Assembly (NCBI GenBank): GCA_945910005.1
Contig: OX246743.1
Span: 44,240,736-44,304,735 of the forward strand
DNA from: Isoperla grammatica
Lineage: Eukaryota; Arthropoda; Insecta; Plecoptera; Perlodidae
Length of the DNA: 64,000 nt
Reading direction: 5' to 3'
Below, piece after piece: positions 12,761 through 23,763 of this stretch; positions within the stretch are counted from its first letter, which is position 1; the number at the start of each line of letters is the position of its first letter. A model generated the notes under the pieces. That model ran no database searches. It saw only the letters and a program-made list of their open reading frames with translations, and had not been told where the DNA came from. Both the position numbers and the translations under genes were made by a program.

Positions 12761-14240
12761 CATCTTGTGCACTCTCCAGCAATATGGAATAAGAGGACTA
12801 GCTCTTGACCTTATTAAAAGCTATTTAGCAGGAAGGGAACAGTTTGTCCGTATTGATAACACTCTTAGTAAAGGTAGGAATATAGAATTTGGCGTGCCAC
12901 AAGGCACAACTTTAGGACCACTACTCTTCCTCATCTACATAAATAACCTTTGTTGCTCGGAAATTAATGGAAAGATTGTCTGTTTTGCTGATGACACCGC
13001 TTTGATTTTTGAAGGATCCACATGGGAAGAAGTCCATGAAGTAGCCGAGAGAGAAATGAAACATATTAAATCAACCTTAGACAAATTATATGACATTTTC
13101 CCCACGCATTAACGACCAACCCAAGAACTTATACTTAAAGATTCATCAACAAACATGCACCCTAGACCGTTCTGACTGTGACTGCCACACACTTACAAAG
13201 GTATACGAAGCAAAGTACCTAGGCGTTATAATAGACCAACATCTTAGATGGGACCGACATATTAACGAATTAACTAAAAAACTCCGAAACTCCCTCTACA
13301 AATATTACTCGCTAAGAAATGTTCTCAGTTTCTCAACACTGCGCTCAGTCTACTTTGCATTCACACAATCACTGATACAACACGGACTTACCAGCTGGGG
13401 GGGCGCTTTTGCCTTACACATCTAACACTACTTAACACTACACAAAAACATATACTAAAAATATTACTACACAAGCACTTTCTATACCCAACCCACCTAG
13501 TATTCCTTGAAGCAAAGGTTCTGTCAATAAGAAAATTATACATTAAATCTACTCTCACTTACGTCTATAAGAATTACATGAAACATCCAACAATCCCTCA
13601 CACAATACAAACACGTAACAAAACAAATAACAAACTTAATATACCCAGGGTCACCAAAGGATTTGCACAAAAACATTATCTATATCTAGGACCCAAAATA
13701 TTTAATCTGCTTCCAGCGGCAATCACCGAAAAAAAGTCAAAATCGACATTCACGAAAATGATAATCTTATGGTTGTCAGAAAAAAACAATTCAAGAAATT
13801 GAAGACATTGTTACCCTACAACCTAGAAAGCATTAACAACCGCATTCATACTACATAATCATATTATTTTAATCCTCTAATAAGATAACATTCTTAATAA
13901 TGGCTGAATATATAAATAATAAATACAGACACTTTCGGTAAAAAACAATAATAAACCGTCCCCAACATCGTCTCGTCATGAAACCTCATCCTATTCGTAA
14001 TCGTTACTAGATATAAAATATTATAATATAATAGTTTTATAGTTTACATTTAAGTTACCACTTAGTTATATAACTCACAGTATTCAATAATCCGCACACC
14101 AGATATTTGTCTACGGACTCTCAAGACATAACTTCTGTCCGTAGATATTAATATCAATGTACAAATCGTCCAATAACCATTCTGTTATGTATCATGTGGA
14201 ATTATTGAATAAAAATTGAATTGAAATTGAAAATTGACTC
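12761..14240 (+). pseudogene. 5'-truncated, frameshifted non-LTR retrotransposon reverse transcriptase
   Basis: Pieces of one protein are read in at least three frames: 12765-13112, 13090-13425 and 13578-13802. The first piece has the reverse transcriptase motifs VPQGTTLGPLLFLIYIN (residues about 44-60) and FADDT (the catalytic Asp pair, residues about 73-77). The later pieces carry the thumb and C-terminal region (for example KYLGVIIDQHLRWDRHI and TRNKTNNKLNIPR) typical of jockey/CR1-like arthropod LINEs. Endonuclease and N-terminal palm regions are missing, so the copy is 5'-truncated. Frameshifts near 13100 and 13420 make it non-functional. The 3' end is an AT-rich tail built from repeated ATTGAA-like units (14205-14240), as expected for target-primed insertion. 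It sits between two inverted terminal repeats of an unrelated element. The clade assignment is approximate. Confidence 0.88.
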
Positions 14241-14296
14241 TTTGCACCGTCTCCCGTACGTATAGTGGGGTACAGTGCATAAAGTACAAAAGGTGT

Positions 14297-14320
14297 AGGT
14301 AAATCAAACGAACCTAAAGC
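14297..14320 (-). repeat. Right terminal inverted repeat of the split element
   Basis: Reverse complement of the block at 12737-12760. Together they suggest that a TIR transposon of unknown type was interrupted by, or has captured, the LINE fragment. Confidence 0.7.
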
Positions 14321-17225
14321 ATGCTACCTATTAAACTATGTATTAGTCCACTAATTAAAATTTTAGAAATAATGCTTCGGAAATTAGATTCCTAGAGAAA
14401 TCAGGGACTTTATAAAGTGACAGTTTTAAACGATGTTTAATTCATTCTTTAACACACTCTACATCAATTTCGGATTTTTAATCCAAAACATCGTCAACAG
14501 TTTTCACTAATACAAACGCCGTCCCCTGTGACTCATGCATTTGGGGCACAGGTCCCAGGGACGTGGGTTCGAATCCCACAACATGCATTGGTTTTCGTAA
14601 TGGTTCCTCATCTACCACCCCTAATCGTCTCGCACCCCATGATCGCAATAACAGGGAGGTAAAGCAACTTATATCGACCAAGTCTACAAGCCTATGTTGC
14701 CTTGACTTAACCACAGGCGACTCTCCGATTACACTATCACAATGACAGTTTAAAACGATATTTATTTCTTTGATTTGTATTTTAACATCAACACTACCCA
14801 CGTTTTCACGAGCACACAAAAGACCGGCACCAATTAAATCGTAATGTCAACAACATTTAATCAAACACCGCCATAACCGCATGCAAATCTACTACCTACA
14901 CAGTCTCGCCAAATCTGCAGGTGTATTTAAACGAGAGTATCTCTTACCTTGTTAGCCGAGTGCGTGTGTAGGTAGGTAGGTAGGAAGTCGGTATGGTAGC
15001 AGCTATTCTATCGGACGTAGGCGGCGGACTGGAGGCTCCACACTTTCAAACAGAACACCGCTATTATGACGGAGTCGCCGTTAGCTGCTCTGCTGGCCGG
15101 CATGGCTGGCGCACAGCATGGATGTACCGTTGCCGCGTACCTACACCGTCTCAAGGAGGGGTCACGATTAGGGAATGACCCCCCCCCCCCCGGGCAGAGG
15201 TCCACTTCTCACGGCGACCATCTTCGTAGTACGTACGTATTATCAATGACCCCGTGGCCCCCAATCGAATGAATGAATGTGATTTGAATTTAAGTTGATA
15301 CACATTTTGTGAAGGCGTCCTCGGTGGGACGTGGGTTCGAGTCCCGTATAATGTTTTTTTTTGCTATTGTCCTGCATCTTCATCTACCACTCCCCCATCA
15401 TCGCCTCGAGTAGCATGATTGCAATACGAAAAATACGCAAAACAACAGGAATCATAGGATTTGGTTAGATATTTGTAAACCGACGTAAAAAGTAAAAGCG
15501 TTGAGTGTTCTCCCTCAACAGTAAAAGGACGCGAGAGTAATTCGGGAGGAAGGTCCCTGGTTCGATACCGGTCAATGTCTATCCTGACTGAAGATTTCGA
15601 TAGTGTTCGAAGCCTACAGGGTTGGTTTAGTCGCTTTAAATTAAAGTCCCCCACTGAAAAACAATTTCGTTACTGAGTGGGTAGACACTAAATGTGAATT
15701 TATTTATTTATTTAATTTTCCCTCTGTCACAGGCGAATGATGAGATTGAATCCTACTGACAGTTCTCGGAAATTCCTTCAAAATTAGTATTTAAAAAAAA
15801 AACTGAGGAGGGGCACATACTATATGGTACAGCCTTACACCAGGGATTCCTACGAGCAATTATTATATTTTTATGCGTATTACGTCATTAATGTCGTGTG
15901 CTATAAATAACTCGTGAGAGACTGGGTAAACCAGTAAAACGTGAAGTGCTCCGAGGAATGTCTTCGCTTTGATAACAGTCCCTCGTAGTGACCTTAAGAG
16001 ATTGTGAACTCTGGAGGTCACCATATTCTCGAGATGATTACACAACAATTGACTGACTGTTGAATTGGTGTAAATACAATAAATATTTGTTGAAAGAATT
16101 AGTTGATAGTTTAAAGACGTATTTGAAATGTTCCTATTGGGCAGTGAGGATTGTTCCAGAAAGGTAACTAATGTCATACCTTGTGCGGGACTCAAACCCA
16201 GGGGCGCCCTCGGCTCTATTTAGCCTGGACCAGCACCCTACAGTGATGTATCCTCCTAAACCCTGCGCCCCAACCGAATAACGACTACGGTACAAACACA
16301 ATACCTAGCTACATGCAAAGAGATTACAAATATTAAAACACATCAGTTGTTATTTTATTTTAAAAGAACATAATTATTCTACAATGTTTATTTAAAAAAT
16401 ACAATATTATAAAATAAATGTCAGATAAAACCTGCAAACGTGCGGTAGTTCTGTTTGAAAAGCACAAATCTGGGTGAAGGGGGTACTTTTTTATTAATAT
16501 CCCGAAATGCCTTCGAAAGCAGCGAGTGTCCAGATCGCTTTCAACGTATTTCACAGCAGCGATGAAGAGGGCATTCATACATAATTCATACTTCATTAAC
16601 AACCGCAATAACCAACATGGTATAACGGTTTATTCAGCTTGATCTTCTCAGCGTGATTACGCGCGTATAACATGTTGTCCCATCTCGAACAGTAGGCCTA
16701 ATCATTAGACGTGTTTGCGTGTCTTATCTACTATAACATGTATCAACAATTTGAAATCACATTCTAATTAACTACAATGAGTATTGTCTAAGTTTTACCA
16801 CCATAGAAACCGATAGCTACATTCAAATACAATTTTGACGTTTAAAAATTTTTGTTATCACATTTTGTTCGTTGCTCAGACCCGACAACGTTACGGTACA
16901 TTCCAGAGATATAAGTAATTATGAATGAATGAATGAATGACTGAATGGATTCGATACAAAACAAGACCTGAATCGAATAAGACAAGCTGATCGAGATATT
17001 ATCGAAATCGCCCATAAAACAAATTTAGTTCAATTCAGAACAAACTTCGTAACATACAAATTTCGATTTCAAATAACTTTTTCTAACGAGTGAGCAAAGC
17101 GTTGAAAGTTGAACGAGGAAGGAAGCACAGGCGGAACATCGACGAACGGAAAACGAAAACTAATTAGATGGAGCGACTTTTACTAGGATGCCTACCTAGG
17201 TTGAGTTAGGTATTACGGTAATAAT
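14321..17225. other. Intergenic region with SINE copies, no gene recognised
   Basis: Contains tRNA-derived SINE heads at about 14520-14660, 15305-15420 and 16175-16275 (minus). A third repeat family core (family C) lies at 15600-15712, with a close second copy at 25290-25400. A (GTAG)n stretch lies near 14967 and a (GAAT)n stretch near 16921. No coding exon is supportable. Confidence 0.5.
15600..15715 (+). repeat. SINE family C core with TTTA tail, copy 1
   Basis: GTGTTCGAAGCCTACAGGGT, TTAAATTAAAGTCCCCCACTG and TACTGAGTGGGTAGAC occur in order and are followed by a (TTTA)n tail. The same blocks in the same order occur at 25290-25400 with few differences. A B-box-like GGTTCGATACC lies just upstream at about 15558. 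Head, core and tail order fits a tRNA-derived SINE. Confidence 0.7.
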
Positions 17226-17229
17226 ATAC

Positions 17230-17805
17230 TGTAATGTATTCAACACCAGAACGACCCCGCACGTCCCACGTCTCAAAGACGACACTACGCATCGTACGAG
17301 GCGACAGCGACAAGACACTACTAGGGGGGGGGGGGGGGGGGGGAGGGGCCTTATACAGTCAGAACGACCCCGCCCGTCCCACGTCTCAAAGAAGACACTA
17401 CGCATCGTACGAGGCGACAGTGACAAGAAACTAGTGGGGGGGGGGGAGGCCTACCTAGGTTGAGCTAGGTATTACGGTAATAATATACTGTAATGTATTC
17501 AACACCAGAACGACCCCGCCCGTCCCACGTCTCAAAGACGACCCTACGCATCGTACGAGGCGACAGTGACAAGACACTACTAGGGGGGGGGGGGGGGGGG
17601 GGGGGGTATTAATACAGTCAGAACGACCCCACTCGTCCCACGACTCAAAGACAACACTACGCATCGTACGAGGCGACAGTGACAAGACACTACTAGGGGG
17701 GGGGGGGGTATTAATACAACCAGAAGACACTACGCATCGTACGAGGCGACAGCGACAAGACACTACTATGGGGGGGGGGGGGGGGGGTATTAATACAACA
17801 CGATG
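17230..17805. repeat. Degenerate tandem block, each unit ending in a long poly-G run
   Basis: The segment CAGAACGACCCCGCCCGTCC...CTACGCATCGTACGAGGCGACAG...ACAAGACACTACTA is repeated about five times and each copy ends in an uninterrupted G-run of roughly 11-23 nt (near 17323, 17435, 17583, 17695 and 17769). A second block (CCTACCTAGGTTGAG...GTATTACGGTAATAATATACTG) recurs at about 17190 and 17450. The short reading frames across it are artefacts. Confidence 0.9.
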
Positions 17806-20800
17806 AGTACTACGCAATTAAAAATTAAAAACACTTGTATAAGTTTTAAGGATATTATAAAGCTTTGCCAATGAAGGAAGATGTTAAAAAGGTAAAAAAA
17901 GTAGCAATGTGTGGCTTTGGAAGAAACAAACTGAAGTTTAATAATATTTAAATCGTTATATATTTTAGTAACAAATAATTGCAAAATGCTTTAATTAGTT
18001 CCCAAAATGTAATATCTATTAATGTAGCCCCATTAATATGCCCCACACAAGAAGCTTGTAGCATTTGCATCACTTATGAACCAGGCCCAAACAGGTCACA
18101 CCTTATTTTATTCTTTCACTAGACAAACATAAACATACATTTATACCCCTCTACCAATAGGAAATATTACATAATAGAATAGATTAGTGCAAGTTGTGAT
18201 GTTTAGGTCTCATTTACCTCCTCATTAAGAAATTAAGTAAGTTAATTAAGTATGTAGGTATACTAAGCACATGGCACAAATTGAATACAATAGGATACAC
18301 ATTTAATTTAATAGGATAGAAACTATACAAAATTAATAAAATAGGATACTAAACGGTTGTGCATATACGGCAATGTTTCTCAAACTGTGAGTAGGGAACC
18401 AAAATATACAACTGAGAAACAAAAACTGTTTTTAGATTTAATTTTATCCAAGTGGTCTTTTACTTGCAGTTCAATTTCTCACTCACATCTGTAGTGTATA
18501 TTTCACCACTTGTCACTGGTAATCATTTTGGTCAGTGCTATTTCAGTATTTCTGTATGCCAATATTATAACATAAATAAATGAGAAACATTGCCACTGGT
18601 GTGGACTGTAGAGTCACCACTACTTGTAAGATTATGGAAGTGATGCATGGGGTCAAACATTTGAGAAACATTGGTCTACAGGATATATAGAAACATAATG
18701 GTCTACACACATGGATGATAAAAGTATTGAAAGAAGAAACAAATTGTGTACAATACATAGTAAAATTACAATTTATTTACGTACATCATATAGTTATACA
18801 AAAAATATACATTCATGTAGGCCTTAGTGCTACTTTAGAACTATGCAATACACAAGTATTGACGGGTGGTGGTATGGTAACAAAACAGTTCAGAACCATA
18901 GATCGCCACAAAGGTATGAAACTGGACACATTGGCAATGCTTAAAACTCTAGACTACAAATTAGAGACAACTAGCGATACATTAGCCTAGAGCTTATAGT
19001 ACCGGTAGTCGTTTGTATCACATTCACAGCCCTTATTTAAGTCTTTGAGCACATTACGTTGTCAGAATTGATTCATGTCTAAACAAGAAAGTTTAAACAT
19101 ATTTAAAGAAGAGAGAAATGTGCTTTGAGAGAAGAATCCTTTCCAATTAGGCTAGCTAGATTAATAAGAGAATCAACATGTTGTGGTAAATGAATATGTT
19201 CAATGACTATTGACTACCTAACTACACCCCTATGAACTCTAGTAGTAATTGGTCATAAACAGCAAGACAAACACAAAAACATCTGTATCTAAGAACAAAA
19301 GAATAAAATCCCAAGATAATCTCACTACACTAGTATGTACTGCGATCTTAGTAACTGAGACCTCTTTAGATTGTGTGCTGTCATGTATTGCGAGCGAATA
19401 GAACAAATTTACCTGTTTTAAAATGTAATGTTTCATGAAAAATAAACATTGCAAAATTAATTACAGTTATTGACACACATAGCTTACGTAAACAGTAAAC
19501 AAACACAATATATGTAGCCTACAACACACTCAACATCAATTTTTCAAAAATGTATATGTATTTTAATTTGGGATTGTTCGAAGAACGCAGGCAACATCTC
19601 AGACATAAAATACGACGATTTTCCTAGCAAGGTGTTTGATGTGTGCGCGTGGGTTCTCTCAGTGCCTTTCATGAGAAAATAGCCATTCATACCATTCATA
19701 GAAAATAAATAAAATGAGAAGGAACTGATCTGAGAGTTAAAATTATAGGCCTAGCTTATTTCATTAAAAAAAAATGTCTAATACAGTACAGTTAGGACAC
19801 ATTAAATCAACAGACATAAGTCACATAACTCCATGACAGAGCTTTTTTTAAAGACCGTTGGCAAAATCATCTTAAAATCCATTCTTATTTCTTAGTTTTA
19901 CACAACAAATACATACCTAAGTTCTTACTTTCTTTCTTTCTTACAATACAAAACAGTTAAACATGTAACATCAAGACAAATAGATGAGAATCTTGTATGT
20001 ATCAAAGAACCTTGACATAACACACAGGCGACTATATGGGGCAAAAAAACACAGGCGACTATTTGGGGCAAAACAATGAGAACTGTACATTTTAAAAATA
20101 TACTCAATAATCAATCAATATAATATAGGCCTACATTCTTTCATACTACCTTATACCTATTAACAAAAATACATATTGACTAAAATCATAAACAATAGAG
20201 CCTTATGAATATTGCCTTTTTCACATTCATGATAGAATCTTCCCAACCTAAATGTTGTATAGCATGACTGCAGATTATTTGTCTGCAAATGACATAAGCA
20301 GGTCAGAAAAAGAAGCCATTTTATATTGGATAGCGAGGAAGAGGAATAGCTGAGGAAGCCGCGCTCTCTGCATAGAAAAAAAATATATATTATATTACGT
20401 AGTTGGTGGTAGCACATTTGCATTAATACAAATTAAACTGTACATCAATGTTAATGGGAAGGAGTATACCTACTCTGGATATTAAAAACGTGTCAAGTTC
20501 CTGAAATTAAGTTATATTTTGAGAATGCTATGCAACATCAAAAGAGTGGTTGGTAGGCCTACCTAGCCAGAATGTATTTCACAGGGACTAAAAACTTGAT
20601 TAGAAAATAATATAATATTTTATCTACTCTTACAGTTATTTTATAATAATTAATTGGCACTGGTACCTACCCAAAATTACAAGGATAATGATTATAGCCT
20701 AGCTTTTGAGATTTTGTTATTCCAGTTTTTATGAAAATCTATCTTATGAACCAACATCTGACTACTAACTCTTGTTTGACAGGCCTAATGTGTAGCATTC

Positions 20801-21093
20801 TCAAGATATTACAAAATAATATTGATAGATAGATACAGCATTGTTTTCTCACCTTTCCCCTAAGAAATCACCCTTTATCAGTGATATTGAAGGTAAGACA
20901 TAAGCTAAATAAAACCGCAAATACGCTGAAATCAAAACTGATACATAGATGTAAATGAGACAGTAAACGAATGTCGTTTTCCCCTGGAACCAGTGTTTGT
21001 TTCGTCATAAACAAGCAAAGTAGTACGTAGTGAACGGTGAATAGCAACAGAACAACTACCGGGAAGACAAACCGCGGTGAGTTGATTGCCAGA
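17806..21093. other. AT-rich region downstream of the HRG1-like gene
   Basis: Lies 3' of the minus-strand HRG1-like gene, so part of it is probably that gene's 3' UTR, but I cannot place the polyadenylation site. No splice-compatible coding exon is seen on either strand. TAGGCCTA-type palindromes occur near 20125 and 20555. Confidence 0.4.
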
Positions 21094-22071
21094 TCACAGC
21101 TGAATCAGTCTTGGGTTGTCCCTCTCAAATATGGCGACGTATAGTCGTGAGTAGATGACGAGGAGAAGGCCCCACTTGGCTGTCATGAATGCCCAAACAG
21201 CCGAGATAACTGCGCTGGTCGCAACTGGCATCACCGCTAGATAACACACACGTGTCCGTTTTACATACACATTACAGACAGTAAGTAATAAAATGTACCG
21301 GTGAAGCTCTTTACTCACAAGACTCGATGCATAGTACGAGGTTGAAGCTAGTGTTTACAGGAGTGAATAAGGTTAATGAACTAATACTTAATGTTGACTA
21401 GAGAAATAAATACAAATTTAGGATTAAAAGCTAAAACTAGGTTAGGCCTATTTATTCTGGTAACACAGTGATCTTGACAAACATTTTACACTAATTAACA
21501 AGATCTTGCCTTGTAACAATGAAGCCAATGAGACAGTCATTAAATTATTTTTAAAGGTCTACCTAGGCTGCGTACCAACTATGACTGGGAGTGACTGCAG
21601 TGACTGAGATCCGTACCAGCTTGACTCGCAGTCAAGCTGCAGTCACTGCTTTTTGCGTACCAGTTCACCTCGCAGTTACCCCTCCAGTCACTGCGATGAC
21701 TGGGCCGAAAAGATCCAGCTATCGCAGTCAAGGGGGGCGTGGCTAATAATTTTACCGCGAATTATGAATTTATAGACAATAATTAATGGTTTAAATAGTA
21801 AGTGACATCACAACACCATATAATCTGATCTTAGAAGTTCCATAAGCGTTAAATCATTAGTGTAATGTTGTAAGGTTAATTAACAGATGGCAAATGTTGC
21901 TTTTATGAATGACAATTTCTGCTGTTGTCTGCTTTCGCCGTGACTGTGACTGCATCCCGTACCAGCTGCTGCGTTCACTGCGTTGACTGGGCTACCCCCA
22001 CCACCAGTCACAGCCACAGTGAACGCAGTCAAAGTTGGTACGCAGCCCAGAACAGACAGATAACAAGTAGG

Positions 22072-22106
<35 letters not shown>

Positions 22107-23171
22107 CCTACATTAAAATCCATCAAAACAGGTGACTGCCGGTATAAATAATCAACATTATGCCGACACCTTCTAATGTGTCCCACCACCACACTGGGGG
22201 ATACTTACGAATGTGCTCGTAGAAGGCTGTGAAAATGTACCAGCTTAAACCAGCTAGGCCGAATGTCAACCCCATTACACCAAGGAGTTGGATCCCATGC
22301 AAGGTTTCCACGGAATGCCACGAGTCCAGCCTTTCTTTGAAATGTAGAAAGTGCATGTGGAAACATACAGCAGCAAGGGTACCTGCCACGACAGTCGGAT
22401 CTTGAGAACATGTTTCCCTAAATAGAGTTTGTTCTTCTGGTAAAAATATAGGAGAGCGTGTCATTTGAAAAGACTCAATCATAGCAATGATAAACCCTAG
22501 GCATTGTATCGATACAATTTGAAGTTGTTATATTTCTTTTCCCCCACTAGAAAAAAAAACACACATAAGTATTGCAATAAAATGTAAATCACATGAACTA
22601 CATAGGCCTAGGCCTAGGCATGAAGAAACCCAAGAAGGAATCTGGAAAACATGAGTAAAAAAATGACACGCTGTCTGGAACTAATACCACCTCTGTAATA
22701 TGCAGTCTTATGAACGGATCAGGCTACCTATGGGCCTCCTTGAGATCGGTAACTGACACGAAGAAACCCTATAGGCCTAGGCCTAGGCCTAGGCCTAGGC
22801 CTTCCCCTAGGCCCTACCACTGTTCCTACGGTGCCTGTAAGCCATGAGTTTAATTTTTAAAGGAAGCCTAGGCATAGGGCCAAAATCCTGATCTCTTACT
22901 TTGGCTAAAAAATTATCAAACTTTCCAACAGTAGGCCCTAGGGTCTACGGTGCCAACAAAAAGCGTTCGAACATAACCCCAAATTTGATCCACTAGAGGC
23001 AAGGCGTAGGTAGGCCTAGGTCTACGTCAAATTATTACCTGATATGAGACCCCAGACACCAGCGTCCTTATTTCCGTAGAAACAGAAAAATGTAATGAAC
23101 GCAGATATTCCTAATAATATTCCTATGCAACTTAAAAGCAATCTGTACCCAGTTTTCCACTTATCTGACAT
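21094..23171 (-). CDS. SLC48A1: Heme transporter, HRG1 family (SLC48A1-like), 3 exons
   Basis: Coding exons on the minus strand are 23171-23039, 22400-22209 and 21236-21094. All junctions are GT-AG and each splits a codon after its first base, giving a continuous 155-residue protein. HRG1 proteins are small four-helix permeases that move heme out of endosomes and lysosomes; human HRG1 is 146 residues. The predicted protein has four hydrophobic stretches: about residues 9-29, 50-65, 79-102 and 110-133. The second contains a His-rich segment (CFHMHFLHF) aligned with the region holding the heme-relevant His of the family. The third exon (SAVISAVWAFMTAKWGLLLV, then a YSRLY segment) closely follows the last helix and cytosolic tail of animal HRG1. 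It is divergently arranged with the AAA ATPase gene, with 592 bp between start codons. Intron 2 contains a TIR element and a TA microsatellite. The family call is from recognition, not from a search. Confidence 0.88.
21566..22050. mobile_element. TIR element (MITE) in intron 2 of the HRG1-like gene
   Basis: The left end GGCTGCGTACCAACTATGACTG matches the reverse complement of the right end (CAGTCAAAGTTGGTACGCAGCC) with one mismatch. The subterminal regions are full of GACTG/CAGTC repeats. No reading frame encodes a transposase. No clear target-site duplication is seen, so the superfamily is not assigned; PIF/Harbinger is one possibility. Confidence 0.75.
22073..22104. repeat. (TA)n microsatellite
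   Basis: About 16 TA units immediately downstream of the TIR element, within intron 2 of the HRG1-like gene. Confidence 0.95.
22585..22810. repeat. Cluster of AGGCCT/CCTAGG palindromes
   Basis: Located in intron 1 of the HRG1-like gene. Runs of the self-complementary hexamer occur in tandem (TAGGCCTAGGCCTAGGCCT at about 22771-22803). This is the densest case of a motif scattered over the whole window. Confidence 0.8.
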
Positions 23172-23763
23172 TTTTCAAGTTTGACTTTTGAGTGCGCTAT
23201 TGCCACGGTTCTATCGCCACCACCGCCACTACCAAGGTGCCTCCAAGAAACATACAACCTATTGCCACAATAAAATGATCGCGAAATCGAGAACTGTTGT
23301 AGGCCTACAGAAAAAGCACTTGTTACGTGAGAAAACAAAAGAAAACATTTTAAAAATGTGCCGTAGATACTAGCCTAGGCCTAGTCAAAATGTCTTGCCA
23401 TTTATTTACAAAAATGCACTTTTTGTCTTCGAAAGTTTTGTTTTGTCATTTGAAAATGACTTGAAATGACTTTTTCACGTTGTATGACTGTTTGGTGTAG
23501 ACCTTTGGTGTAGGCTGACTAATAAATACACTTTCGCAATTATTTATAATATTATAATATGATATATTAATTTAAAACTTCGAATACTACTAGGCCTACT
23601 ACTAGCTTTAAAAATCTTTTAATTTCCGTCTTTGTGATTGGTTGTCCGATTGTTTTGGCGGAAGAAAATGTTCTACGGTTCACCACATTCCAAAAATTGT
23701 CCTGTGTCTGTGTTTGTCAGTTGCGGCTTGGGAGAAACGAAAATAATAATTAATTAGCAAAAC
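23172..23763. promoter_or_regulatory. Putative bidirectional promoter, HRG1-like / AAA ATPase
   Basis: The two start codons face away from each other and are 592 bp apart, leaving this as the only room for both promoters and 5' UTRs. An inverted CCAAT-type motif (GATTGGTTG) is at 23636-23644, about 120 bp upstream of the AAA ATPase start codon. No convincing TATA box is positioned for either gene. Transcription start sites cannot be placed. Confidence 0.5.
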
